This document shows positions 33,933 through 42,834 of a DNA stretch of 64,000 nt, piece after piece. Below the pieces are notes generated by a model, which was not told the origin of the DNA, made no database searches, and saw only the letters and a list, made by a program, of their open reading frames with translations. The stretch's first letter is position 1, and each line of letters starts with the position of its first letter. A program made the translations under genes and the position numbers. The stretch is from Bacteroidales bacterium (lineage in GTDB: Bacteria > Bacteroidota > Bacteroidia > Bacteroidales > GCA-2748055): positions 1 through 64,000 of the forward strand of contig JAGLOO010000006.1 in NCBI GenBank assembly GCA_023138875.1. The letters run 5' to 3'.

Positions 33933-36068
33933 CTAGGAAGATTTCTCAAATCCCTTCATGGAAAGTTGAATGCGGCTGCGCTGAATATCCACCTCCAGCA
34001 CCTTGACCCTGACATGCTGGTGGATCTTTACCACATCATTGGGATCCCTTATGAAGCGATCCGCCAGTTGTGATATGTGCACCAGTCCGTCCTGCTTCAC
34101 ACCTACATCCACAAAAGCTCCGAATTTGGTAATGTTGGTCACAATCCCGGGGAGTTCCATTCCAGGCTTCAGATCCTCCATGCCAAACACGCCCTGGTCA
34201 AATTCAAACACCTCGATCTGCTCTCTTGGATCCCGACCGGGTTTTTCCAGTTCTGCCTGAATATCCTTTAAGGTTGGGATACCGATATCCCCTTTCACAT
34301 ATTTCTGAACATCAATCTGTTTAATTAAAGAAACATTGCTAACCAGTTGCTTCATATTCACACCCAGGTCTGCCGCCATTTTCTCTACAATGAAATAACT
34401 CTCCGGATGAACAGCCGAATTATCCAGCGGATTCTCGGCCCCCTCAATCCTGAGGAATCCGGCACACTGTTCAAAAGCTTTTTCGCCCATCCTTGGCACC
34501 TTTTGCAGCTCTTGCCTGGATGTGAAACCACCGATTTTCTGACGGTAATCTACAACATTCTGGGCCAGAACGGGCCCCAATCCAGAAACATAGGTAAGCA
34601 GATGCTTGCTGGAGGTATTCACATTTACCCCCACCAGGTTGACACAGCTCTCGACCACTTCATCCAGGCTTTTCTTCAGATTCCCCTGATCCACATCATG
34701 CTGGTACTGTCCAACTCCTATGGATTTGGGATCGATCTTCACCAGTTCTGCCAGTGGATCCATTAAACGCCTTCCAATGGATACTGATCCCCTTACGGTC
34801 ACATCATAGTCTGGGAACTCGTCCCTGGCAATTTTAGAGGCCGAATAGATGGAAGCCCCTGATTCATTGACTACATATACTTCAATGTCGTAGGGAAACC
34901 TGACCAGCCGTATGAATCGTTCGGTCTCCCTGCTGGCTGTGCCATTTCCAATAGCAATGGCCTCGGTCTTGTATTGCTGAACCAGCGTGCAGATCTTTTT
35001 TGTAGCCCCGGCCCGGTCCGACTGGGGCGGATGGGGATAAATGGTCTCATTGTGGACCAGGTTTCCATGTTCATCCAGACAGACCAGCTTGCAGCCCGAT
35101 CTGAATCCTGGATCCAGGGCTAAAACGCGTTTTTGTCCCAGGGGTGAAGCCAGAAGCAACTGCCTCAGATTGTCGGCAAATACCTTGATTGCCTCCTTGT
35201 CTGCCTTATCCTTATAGAGCGATTTGAATTCATTCTCGATGGAAGGTTGCATCAGCCTTTTATAAGAATCCCCCACTGCTTCCGCCACCTGCTTACTTAC
35301 ATTATAAGGCCCTTTCACATACTGATCCTCGAGGGCTTCCACCACCTTCCCGGTATCCGGTTCGATGGATATTTTCAGGAATCCCTCATGCTCACCCCTC
35401 CGCATGGCCAGAATCCGGTGTCCTGGACAATTTTTCAAGGGTTCACTGAACTCAAAATAATTCGTAAATTTGACGGCTTCCTCCTCTTTGCCTTTCACAA
35501 GCCGGGAATGGATAACCGCCCCCCTATCAAAAAAGTACCTGACGGTTTTCCTGGACTGCTGGTTTTCGTTCACCCATTCGGCAATAATATCCTTTGCCCC
35601 CTGGAGGGCTTCCTCGACAGTCTTAACCTCCTCCTTCACAAATTCAGATGCCACCTTTTCCACCTGCATTTCCTGCTGCCTTAATAAAATCTTCGCCAGG
35701 GGTTCCAGTCCTTTTTCCCGGGCCACAGTTGCTCTTGTTTTTCTCTTTGATTTGTATGGCAGGTAGATGTCTTCCAGGAGCACCGGATCCAGGCAAGCCG
35801 CAATCTTTTGCTCCAACTCGTCGGTGAGCTTTTCCTGTTCATCTATGGTCTTTAGAATATATGCCTTTCGCTTCTCCAGCTCTTTTAACTTGTTCAGTTC
35901 ATCCCTGATCCCGGTGATCTGCACTTCATCCAGGCTTCCTGTGTGTTCCTTGCGATAACGGCTGATAAACGGAATGGTGGCGCCTTCCTCCAGTAATTCT
36001 ACAGTATTTTTCACCTGCCTGACGCTGATCCCCGTCCTTTGGGCAATAATCTCTTCAAAAACAATCAT
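33933..36068 (-). CDS. tex: Tex-family RNA-binding transcription accessory protein
   Basis: The track start at 36077 is a TTG. The ATG at 36068 gives 711 aa beginning MIVFEEIIAQRTG, a normal Tex N-terminus, so I use it. The order is the Tex N-terminal HTH-like region (TIPFISRYRKEHTGSLDE), a YqgF/RNase H-like domain (LALDPGFRSGCKLVCLDEHG), HhH motifs (VNTSSKHLLTYVSGLGP, FTSRQELQKVPRMGEKAFEQCAGFLRI), and a C-terminal S1 domain (GIVTNITKFGAFVDVGVKQDGLVHISQLA). Tex is a conserved cytosolic nucleic-acid-binding factor affecting transcription and translation quality. It lies 26 bp downstream of the DUF4249 gene. Confidence 0.95.
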   Translation of the reverse strand: MIVFEEIIAQRTGISVRQVKNTVELLEEGATIPFISRYRKEHTGSLDEVQITGIRDELNKLKELEKRKAYILKTIDEQEKLTDELEQKIAACLDPVLLEDIYLPYKSKRKTRATVAREKGLEPLAKILLRQQEMQVEKVASEFVKEEVKTVEEALQGAKDIIAEWVNENQQSRKTVRYFFDRGAVIHSRLVKGKEEEAVKFTNYFEFSEPLKNCPGHRILAMRRGEHEGFLKISIEPDTGKVVEALEDQYVKGPYNVSKQVAEAVGDSYKRLMQPSIENEFKSLYKDKADKEAIKVFADNLRQLLLASPLGQKRVLALDPGFRSGCKLVCLDEHGNLVHNETIYPHPPQSDRAGATKKICTLVQQYKTEAIAIGNGTASRETERFIRLVRFPYDIEVYVVNESGASIYSASKIARDEFPDYDVTVRGSVSIGRRLMDPLAELVKIDPKSIGVGQYQHDVDQGNLKKSLDEVVESCVNLVGVNVNTSSKHLLTYVSGLGPVLAQNVVDYRQKIGGFTSRQELQKVPRMGEKAFEQCAGFLRIEGAENPLDNSAVHPESYFIVEKMAADLGVNMKQLVSNVSLIKQIDVQKYVKGDIGIPTLKDIQAELEKPGRDPREQIEVFEFDQGVFGMEDLKPGMELPGIVTNITKFGAFVDVGVKQDGLVHISQLADRFIRDPNDVVKIHQHVRVKVLEVDIQRSRIQLSMKGFEKSS

Positions 36069-36094
36069 TGGTGACAACTTAAATCCGGAATCAT

Positions 36095-37135
36095 TTAGTA
36101 TTCATAATACCAGTACTCATACTGATATTCCGGGATAAAGGTAGTGATTGTCGTCACATCTGAGGAGTATCCTCCGAAAAAGCCGGTTCCCGATTCCACA
36201 TTGCTGTAAACAATAACGGGCACTGCCAGGTAATCGTCCTTGGACTCGTAATGCTTTTGGCGTGATTTCAGGTATTTATAATAGGATTCGGAAATCGAGT
36301 GGAGCCTGAAATCAACCACCACCGAGTCGGCAGATAAAATCTCATTCCCCACCATCAATCCACGAAAAGAATACTCCTTTCCATCAATCAGTTGATCGGA
36401 GAAAAGGATGCCATCACTGGTGATCGCCTCTACAATGATATCCTCTGAACCGAAACTTGGATCATCAATAAAACGAACAATATCCCCGACTGTATATGTG
36501 GAATCCCTGGGATAATAATTCCACTTATCTCCATAGTAGAGTGAGTCTATAATGACTACCGTGGTATCACGCCATTCGGTCCTGGACCTGTCTGCCTCCA
36601 CATTCAGCAGGTAATAGTTCTCGACCCCCGGGGGATCGTTAAAGGTCAGATCGAACTGAAACATGGTTTCGGAAGATGACCAGTATGCATCGCCGTACTC
36701 CTGGGTATAGGTCATGGTATCGAGGGAGACAATACCCACCGGTTCCGGAATGTCACACCGGGCTGAGACAGACGGGTAACCGGGATTCTCCACCTCAATG
36801 ATATATTCCATACCGATTTCCGGTTTATAGCTAGCAGTCAGATAGAACCCATTCCAGGCATAACTGAGCTCTTCAATCATATTACCTCCCTGGTACAACC
36901 TGACTATTGCTTTGTCGAGCGGAACCACATTTGCATTGTCCAGGATATGCCGGGTCCTGGATACCTGGATGGCAACGGTTGAATCATTGGTGAGGGCTCC
37001 GTAGACCACGATGAGCTTATCCGCCTCCTCCAGTTCAATAAAAAGCACTGATTCACATGAGTTGCTCAGCATCAGGATAACAAAGGTTGCGATCGCAACA
37101 ATTTCAATTCCTCGTTTTTTATATAGCTGTTTCAT
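36095..37135 (-). CDS. DUF4249-family lipoprotein, partner of a TonB-dependent receptor
   Basis: A 346-aa protein with lipobox SNSC. Its mature part shows the DUF4249 layout, an early LIVVYGALTNDSTVAIQVSRT strand region with EYIIEVENPGYPSVSARCDIPEP. DUF4249 proteins of Bacteroidota commonly follow TonB-dependent receptors, as here (6 bp downstream). They are probably surface lipoproteins that work with the receptor much as SusD does with SusC; that role is inference from gene order. A second pair of the same kind occurs at 54.7-58.7 kb. Confidence 0.85.
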   Translation of the reverse strand: MKQLYKKRGIEIVAIATFVILMLSNSCESVLFIELEEADKLIVVYGALTNDSTVAIQVSRTRHILDNANVVPLDKAIVRLYQGGNMIEELSYAWNGFYLTASYKPEIGMEYIIEVENPGYPSVSARCDIPEPVGIVSLDTMTYTQEYGDAYWSSSETMFQFDLTFNDPPGVENYYLLNVEADRSRTEWRDTTVVIIDSLYYGDKWNYYPRDSTYTVGDIVRFIDDPSFGSEDIIVEAITSDGILFSDQLIDGKEYSFRGLMVGNEILSADSVVVDFRLHSISESYYKYLKSRQKHYESKDDYLAVPVIVYSNVESGTGFFGGYSSDVTTITTFIPEYQYEYWYYEY

Positions 37136-37141
37136 CGTATC

Positions 37142-39532
37142 CTAGAATTCAAATGAGTAACTGACAGAAGGGATCAGCATGAATATGCTCATCTGCTTCA
37201 GAGCCCTGTTTCCATAATTATCATAACCAAAGAAAAGGTAAAAGGGGTTCTGCCGGTTATAGACATTATACAGTCCGAAGCTCCAGGTCTGTGTGCCCCA
37301 CTTCTTCTCCTTGTGCCTGTTGATCCCGAAGTCCAGCCGGTGATAGGCCGGCTCCCTGTATGCATTCTTACCTTTGAAATACTCGATTTCTGAATTGTAA
37401 TGAGAATAGTAAGAGTATCCGCCTTGATACTCGGTTTCATTAAAATTATAATTGTCAGGAGCATACCTGGACACTGCCAGGGTCCGGGATTTGCCTGTGC
37501 CATATACCCAGGTGGCACTTATATCGGTCCGGTCGCTAACCTTATACATGAGCACCAGGGAAACATCGTGACGGCGGTCGTAGGTATAAGGATATGGATT
37601 GCCGTTATTCAGCGTTTCAAACTGCACCTCCGCTTTTGAAAGTGTATAACCGATCCAACCCCTGATCCTGCCTACATCCTTCCTGGCAAGGAACTCCAGT
37701 CCATAGGATTTTCCCGCGCCCCCACGCTCAATCTTATCCTCCCAGTTAACCCCATATTCAAAGAAACTGGAACCCTCGGAATAATCGATCAACCCCGTCA
37801 TGGTCTTATAATAACCCTCCAGGGTGAAATACCAGCTGTCGTTCAGGTTGTAAGCCAATCCCAACGCCGATTGGTAAGAGCTCTGGGGAGGAGTCCGGTC
37901 GGTGGCCGGAACCCATATGTCGGTGGGGAGTCCGATGGTGCTGTTGGCTAACAGGTGAATGTACTGGTCCATCCTGGAAAAGGCAGCCTTCACAGAAAGG
38001 TTTGGAGTGATCAGAAGCCTGCCGGTAAACCGCGGTTGCAGGGAATGATAGAATTCACCCTTTACGAAGAAAGCTGAATAGTGCAATCCTACATTGGCCC
38101 GGATCCTGGAACCCAGCTGGAAGTTATCCTCACCGTATATGTAGAACTCACTGGCATAGATCGGATCGGAATTAAACTCCAGGTTGAGCGTATCATCGGT
38201 CGATTTCAGTGTCTCAATACCCGGTGAAAAGGTGTGGTACTGGTACTTCCCGCCGAATCGAAATGTATGGGAAGGAACAGGCCTATAATCAAAATCGATC
38301 ATACCTCCAATATCCTTAATACCCGAGAAGTAATTGTAAGAATAACCCACATCATATTTCCCGTTCACCAGGGTCTGGGTGTCATCAAATGTGTTGAATT
38401 TATAATTGCTGTAGATCAGGGAAACGTTGCTGAACAGCTTGCTCCCGTAAAGGTGGTTCCACCGCAGGGCTGTGGTCAGGTTTCCCCAGTAAAGGCCCGA
38501 TTCAGATTTTGTCTGGTAGGAAGTATCGTTATCAATCCGCTGCTCTTCGTTTTTAATGAACAACTTGTCCCTTCCGTGATAGACACTCAGGTAAATGCGG
38601 TCAGTTTCAGAGAACTTGTGGTTGATTTTTGCATTCACGTCATAAAAGTAATAGCCCGATAATCCTTCCACTCCGTTCTGCTTATTCACAGCTTTGATAA
38701 TGGGACGGGCCAGTATGTCCAGGTAGGTTCTCCGGGCAGAAATGAGAAAGGAGGTTTTATCCTTGATAATCGGACCCTCCAGTGTAAGCTTTGAAGCAAT
38801 CAGTCCCACCGAACCCGCTCCTTTGAACTCTTTCATATTCCCTTCCTTGAGCCGGATATCGACCACTGATGATAACCGTCCGCCATAATGGGCCGGGAAT
38901 CCCCCTTTGGTAAGGGTGATGCTGGATATGGCATCGGGATTGAATACCGAAAAGAATCCAAACAGGTGGTTCGCATTGTAGATGGGTACTCCGTCCAGCA
39001 AAAAGAGGTTCTGGTCGGGTCCCCCTCCCCTTACATAGATCCCGCTGGTCCCCTCAGTTCCCGATTGCACCCCCGGCATCAGCTGGATGGTCTTGATTAC
39101 ATCCGCCTCGCCCATAAACATTGGGATTGATTTGATATCCTTGATGGAGATGTGGACAGAACTCATCTGAGCATCCTCCACTATATCACGTGGCCGGTTG
39201 GTGGTTACCACCACCTCGTCAAGCAACAGTGACGGCTCCAGGTAAATGTTCATGCTCAGGTTTGCTCCCAGTTTAAAAACTTCGGAATAGGTTGTGTACC
39301 CGACATAAGACACCTGCAGGTTGATCTCACCTGCCGGGAGGGTCAGGCTAAAAAAACCATAATCATTGGCTGAGGTTCCTTTGCCGGATTGAAAGTCATA
39401 CACCGTGGCAGCAATCAGCTTCTCACCAGACGATACGTCCTGCACATAACCACTGAGGGTGTATTGCTGACCCAATAGATTAACAGTCAGGAAGATAAAG
39501 AGCACTCCAGTGAGAGATATGGATTTTATCAT
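37142..39532 (-). CDS. TonB-dependent outer-membrane receptor with N-terminal carboxypeptidase-like domain
   Basis: A 796-aa protein with a signal peptide ending NLLGQ. The regulatory beta-sandwich (about 22-105) reads LSGYVQDVSSGEKLIAATVYD ... VSYVGYTTY. The plug domain follows with VIKTIQLMPGVQSGTEGTSGIYVRGG and DQNLFLLDGVPIYN. A barrel runs to the end, closing on SVSYSFEF. It probably imports an iron complex, peptide or glycan, powered by TonB. It is shorter than SusC and paired with DUF4249 rather than SusD. It starts the run TonB receptor-DUF4249-tex. Confidence 0.93.
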   Translation of the reverse strand: MIKSISLTGVLFIFLTVNLLGQQYTLSGYVQDVSSGEKLIAATVYDFQSGKGTSANDYGFFSLTLPAGEINLQVSYVGYTTYSEVFKLGANLSMNIYLEPSLLLDEVVVTTNRPRDIVEDAQMSSVHISIKDIKSIPMFMGEADVIKTIQLMPGVQSGTEGTSGIYVRGGGPDQNLFLLDGVPIYNANHLFGFFSVFNPDAISSITLTKGGFPAHYGGRLSSVVDIRLKEGNMKEFKGAGSVGLIASKLTLEGPIIKDKTSFLISARRTYLDILARPIIKAVNKQNGVEGLSGYYFYDVNAKINHKFSETDRIYLSVYHGRDKLFIKNEEQRIDNDTSYQTKSESGLYWGNLTTALRWNHLYGSKLFSNVSLIYSNYKFNTFDDTQTLVNGKYDVGYSYNYFSGIKDIGGMIDFDYRPVPSHTFRFGGKYQYHTFSPGIETLKSTDDTLNLEFNSDPIYASEFYIYGEDNFQLGSRIRANVGLHYSAFFVKGEFYHSLQPRFTGRLLITPNLSVKAAFSRMDQYIHLLANSTIGLPTDIWVPATDRTPPQSSYQSALGLAYNLNDSWYFTLEGYYKTMTGLIDYSEGSSFFEYGVNWEDKIERGGAGKSYGLEFLARKDVGRIRGWIGYTLSKAEVQFETLNNGNPYPYTYDRRHDVSLVLMYKVSDRTDISATWVYGTGKSRTLAVSRYAPDNYNFNETEYQGGYSYYSHYNSEIEYFKGKNAYREPAYHRLDFGINRHKEKKWGTQTWSFGLYNVYNRQNPFYLFFGYDNYGNRALKQMSIFMLIPSVSYSFEF

Positions 39533-39679
39533 TGATACAAAGCCTTAAAAAAAAATTAAAGGTAATAAAACAACATAGCTTATAAACGATCAGCAATTCT
39601 TCTTAGTGTAAGAGTGAACAGGAAGTTGATTGGTTGCGTGGAAACTTCGATGAAGTCGAGCCTATGTGTCATAAAAGAC

Positions 39680-39687
39680 TATTTTTG
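39680..39687 (+). promoter_or_regulatory. Candidate -7 element for the epimerase gene
   Basis: TATTTTTG matches the Bacteroidota TAnnTTTG consensus and lies 16 bases before the ATG at 39704. No TTG-type -33 element is seen at the usual distance, so the call is weak. If real, the transcript would start after the upstream in-frame start codons of the track ORF, supporting the shorter protein. Confidence 0.35.
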
Positions 39688-39703
39688 TATGAAAGAATCC
39701 AAT

Positions 39704-40360
39704 ATGAGTCAGCACCTGATTTCTCCGTCAATCTTAACAGCCGATTTTCTTCACCTGGAACAGGAAATTGAAATGGTCAACACGTCCGAAGCCGACCTCC
39801 TGCACCTGGATATCATGGATGGGGTTTTTGTACCCAATCTCACCTTCGGCTTCCCGGTGATCCGGCAGATCAAATCTGTATCAAAGAAACCCCTGGATGT
39901 ACACCTGATGATCATTAACCCGGACCGTTACCTGGAGCAGTACAGGGATGTGGGGGCTGACTGGCTGACCGTGCATTATGAGACCTGCCCGCACCTCCAC
40001 CGTACCATTCAGAATATCAAGGAATTGGAAATGAAACCGGCAGTTTCGATCAATCCGCATACAGATGTTTCTTTGTTGGAACCGGTGCTGAAGGATCTGA
40101 ACATGGTACTGGTGATGACTGTAAATCCTGGTTTCGGGGGACAAAAATTTATCCAGGCCTCCTATGATAAGATCAGAAAACTAAAAAAAATGATCACTGA
40201 TGCGGGTGCAGATACTCTGATCCAGGTGGATGGCGGGGTTACGGAAGAGAACATTGTTGATCTGATCGCTGCAGGTGTTGATGTGTTCGTGGTGGGCAAT
40301 ACCATTTTTTCTGCTGAAGATCCCATCCGTGTCACTGCAAACCTTAAAAATCCTGCTTAA
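39704..40360 (+). CDS. rpe: Ribulose-phosphate 3-epimerase
   Basis: From the ATG at 39704 the protein is 218 aa, the normal length for Rpe; the track ORF adds 30 atypical residues. It begins ISPSILTADFLHLEQEI and has the metal-site text LHLDIMDGVFVPNLTFG, DVHLMI, VMTVNPGFGGQKF and IQVDGGVTEENI. It interconverts ribulose-5-phosphate and xylulose-5-phosphate in the cytosol (pentose phosphate pathway). The small membrane-protein gene follows 2 bp later. Confidence 0.96.
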   Translation: MSQHLISPSILTADFLHLEQEIEMVNTSEADLLHLDIMDGVFVPNLTFGFPVIRQIKSVSKKPLDVHLMIINPDRYLEQYRDVGADWLTVHYETCPHLHRTIQNIKELEMKPAVSINPHTDVSLLEPVLKDLNMVLVMTVNPGFGGQKFIQASYDKIRKLKKMITDAGADTLIQVDGGVTEENIVDLIAAGVDVFVVGNTIFSAEDPIRVTANLKNPA

Positions 40361-40362
40361 AG

Positions 40363-40581
40363 ATGTATCAGCAAAAGAAACCACGAGATTACAGGAGCCT
40401 GTGGGTGATCAGCATTTTACTGATCGCCATAGGGATCATACTTACCATCAACCTGGCCATGATCCGACCGGTGGGATATGTCTTACTGGGTGTAGGCGGA
40501 TTCGGACTCATCTGGAGCCTCACCAATATGGGTAAATGGAAAGATAAGCAGGACAGGGACGACCTAAAACATTTCAACTGA
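40363..40581 (+). CDS. 72-aa two-helix membrane protein of unknown function
   Basis: A small protein with a basic N-terminus (YQQKKPRDYRS), two hydrophobic segments (LWVISILLIAIGIILTINL and VGYVLLGVGGFGLIWSL) and a charged C-terminus (KWKDKQDRDD). It starts 2 bp after rpe and its stop touches the converging dehydrogenase gene. Spacing and composition argue for a genuine gene co-transcribed with rpe. I recognise no family. Confidence 0.65.
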   Translation: MYQQKKPRDYRSLWVISILLIAIGIILTINLAMIRPVGYVLLGVGGFGLIWSLTNMGKWKDKQDRDDLKHFN

Positions 40582-41784
40582 TCACTCTTTGCCATCCAGA
40601 AAATCCTGCAGGTAAGCATATGTACCTGTTAATCTTCCATTTTCAGCAATGCTTGCCCGGGCAAGCATACCAGTGTCCTTCAAGCCCAGCAATTCAGGGA
40701 TCACATGTTCCATAATCGCTGCACCGAAATCAGCCGAAGCATCCCTGGGAAGCTCCCCCGGAAGGTTATCCACAGCCATTACGGTGATCGAACCTTTCTC
40801 AAACGAGGCGGTTTCATATCCTGATCCCGGATCATACCCGTAAAAGGGATCGGCAATGGTCGATGCCCGTACGGTGCTGGAAATGGGACCGTTGATATCA
40901 CAACTAATGTCTGCAATGACCCCAATGGGAGTATTGCCGCTCAGGTCGCCCCGGGTGAGTAGAACTGGTGACTGCGGGTCCCAGAAATGGCACGCAACAA
41001 ACATATCTGTCCGCACTGCATAAGGAATGAAACTGTTCTCGTATGCACCCGGATGTGCCACAAAATGTCCAAAATCAAACACCGAACCATCACTGCGCCG
41101 GGTATAATGCCAGGGATCAAGGCGGGCATAGACCGCATGGTCAAATGTCTGATCCAGGTATGACTGAGGCTCCACCTGCCGGATCCCTGCGGCATCAAGG
41201 ATCTCCGTAGCACCTCCGGCCACCCTGCCGCCACCAGTTATGACAATCCGGACACGGTCCATCTCCACCTTACCAAGCTCCGATTTTAATTCCTCCAGGT
41301 CCCTGCATTGAGTTGCAGGACGCAACTCAAATGTCCCATGCCGCAATCCATAGGCTCTCAGTCCATTATAAGCACCTACCACTCCGGCCCACCGGCCAAA
41401 AGCCACCACACGAACCTGGTCCTTGTCTGTAAGGTATTCGTAATCTACAAGCCTGATCCCTTTCCCGATGATGGCCTGCAGCAATCCCCGGTTGTAGGGC
41501 TGCTTTTTGGCCGTGTGGGAAAAAAAAAGGTAGGTCTTCTGATCAACCAGGGACCCGATCTTAACTTCCTTCACCCCCAGCAGAACGACACATCCTGTCA
41601 GGTCCTCTCCAAGGGTAACACCTTCAGCTGTATACTCTTTATCAGTATAGCACCGGTATTCCGATGGTTGAACAATGATCTCCAGGCCTGAATACCGATC
41701 CATCAATTCGCGGCATTGAGATGGCGTAAGGGGGACCCGCCTATCAGGAGGGGTTTTGGTTTCGTATACAATTCCCAGCTTCAT
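40582..41784 (-). CDS. Saccharopine-dehydrogenase-like NAD(P)-dependent oxidoreductase
   Basis: Using the ATG at 41784 the protein is 400 aa and begins MKLGIVYETKTPPDRRVPLTP, the alanine-dehydrogenase/saccharopine-dehydrogenase N-terminal domain. Other marks are the substrate-site text VKEVKIGSLVDQKTYLFFSHTAKKQ, a Rossmann-like RIVITGGGRVAGGA, and GVIADISCDINGPISST. The family includes fungal lysine-forming saccharopine dehydrogenase. In Bacteroidota the role of such proteins is unclear, and no lysine genes adjoin it. It converges with the small membrane-protein gene at a 0-bp gap. Confidence 0.82.
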   Translation of the reverse strand: MKLGIVYETKTPPDRRVPLTPSQCRELMDRYSGLEIIVQPSEYRCYTDKEYTAEGVTLGEDLTGCVVLLGVKEVKIGSLVDQKTYLFFSHTAKKQPYNRGLLQAIIGKGIRLVDYEYLTDKDQVRVVAFGRWAGVVGAYNGLRAYGLRHGTFELRPATQCRDLEELKSELGKVEMDRVRIVITGGGRVAGGATEILDAAGIRQVEPQSYLDQTFDHAVYARLDPWHYTRRSDGSVFDFGHFVAHPGAYENSFIPYAVRTDMFVACHFWDPQSPVLLTRGDLSGNTPIGVIADISCDINGPISSTVRASTIADPFYGYDPGSGYETASFEKGSITVMAVDNLPGELPRDASADFGAAIMEHVIPELLGLKDTGMLARASIAENGRLTGTYAYLQDFLDGKE

Positions 41785-42076
41785 CAGATCCATAAATATA
41801 GTATAATTCAATTTTATTTAAATAAATTTTCGTTTTCATCCATTTCCAGTAAAAAATCCATGTCACTATCAGGAAATGGCTTGTGTCCTTGCTGGTATAT
41901 TATTAATAACCTTTAGTCCGTATTTCAACATCCTGAATAGCTGGCAGGGAGATAGCAGTATCTATTTGCACAAATGGCCTTCCGGTGAATCCGGAAGCGT
42001 AGGGTCTGCGTTCCTTTTCCATACTCCACCATCCGGAACATACAAAATCATCCAGGGTATTAATACGGAGAGATGG

Positions 42077-42541
42077 TTAAGCATGTAAATACAAACTATT
42101 ATTGTTCAATTTTTTGAATTCTACATCTGCTCCAAACCAGAAAAGTATCTCTTTTTCCGTAGATGAATTGAAAAAGTGGTTGTCTATCGCCTGCAGCTTC
42201 ATCGGTTGACAAAAAAAGTCAGCAAACGGTGCCGATACAGCAGGTGTTTCACTACCATCCCAGTAAATGTTTAAAACAAGGGCACGTCCCAGGTAATTGT
42301 TTACCTCTTCAGTAGTTGGCAAATATGTACACCAGAATCTGTTAATGACCCCTTCTCCATTGATATTGCATAAGTTCATACTAGCCCCGGGCTATAGTTT
42401 TTTAAATCCCCAATCAACTTCTGACCTTGTATTTTCCTGCATTTCATAGATGGCCGGAGCCGGACTTTTTTTGTCACAGGATGCAGAGAATAACAGGAAT
42501 GAAAGTGTGACAATGAATAAATTTTAACGCTCTAGTTTCAT
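42077..42541 (-). pseudogene. Decayed GH172 (DUF2961) lipoprotein gene
   Basis: The minus strand has an ATG at 42541 behind AAAAGGAAAAA, then codon 6 is TAA, then in the same frame a perfect lipoprotein signal, FIVTLSFLLFSASC, and DWGFKKL ending in TAG. The same frame continues into PGASMNLCNINGEGVINRFW and YWDGSETPAVSAPFADFF. This is the N-terminal signature of DUF2961/GH172 glycosidases, which usually read GPGVIxHIW and YWDGExxPSVExPLGDFF. At least two in-frame stops and loss of most of the 350-plus-residue catalytic region show it is dead. The track ORF 42077-42379 is only its middle. It adjoins no intact partner. Confidence 0.75.
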
Positions 42542-42645
42542 TTTTTCCTTTTTTTGCTTGGTATTAGTTTCTGTTTATTTATAACTGGCATATACAACTG
42601 CGTGCCACGGTTCAGACGGATTGCAAGTGATTGGGAGTATAAAAT

Positions 42646-42795
42646 ATGCAGGTATTTAAATCAGAAGATGATATAGATTCATTATATGATTTATATTATA
42701 AATCTAAAACGGATAAGTCAGATGCACGAATGATCCGGTCTATTATTAAAAGAGGCTTAAGATTAATTTCAAATAATAAATTGCAAATCCTCTAA
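42646..42795 (+). CDS. Possible 49-aa hypothetical protein (not in the ORF track)
   Basis: An ATG preceded by GGGAG at a workable distance opens a 49-codon frame. It encodes a charged, helix-prone peptide (KSEDDIDSLYDLYYKSKTDKSDARMIRSIIKRGLR). The intergenic setting, between the decayed GH172 gene and the SRPBCC gene, leaves room for a real small gene, but AT-rich DNA can produce such frames by chance. I recognise no family. Confidence 0.3.
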   Translation: MQVFKSEDDIDSLYDLYYKSKTDKSDARMIRSIIKRGLRLISNNKLQIL

Positions 42796-42834
42796 TTTCT
42801 GTAAGATACTATTAATCTGCTATTTCTTTTCAAT

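Noticed and set aside
41876-42088. 70-aa plus ORF with a hydrophobic start, MACVLAGILLITF
   Set aside because: Sits in the AT-rich gap converging on the GH172 relic, has no ribosome-binding site and no recognised domain.
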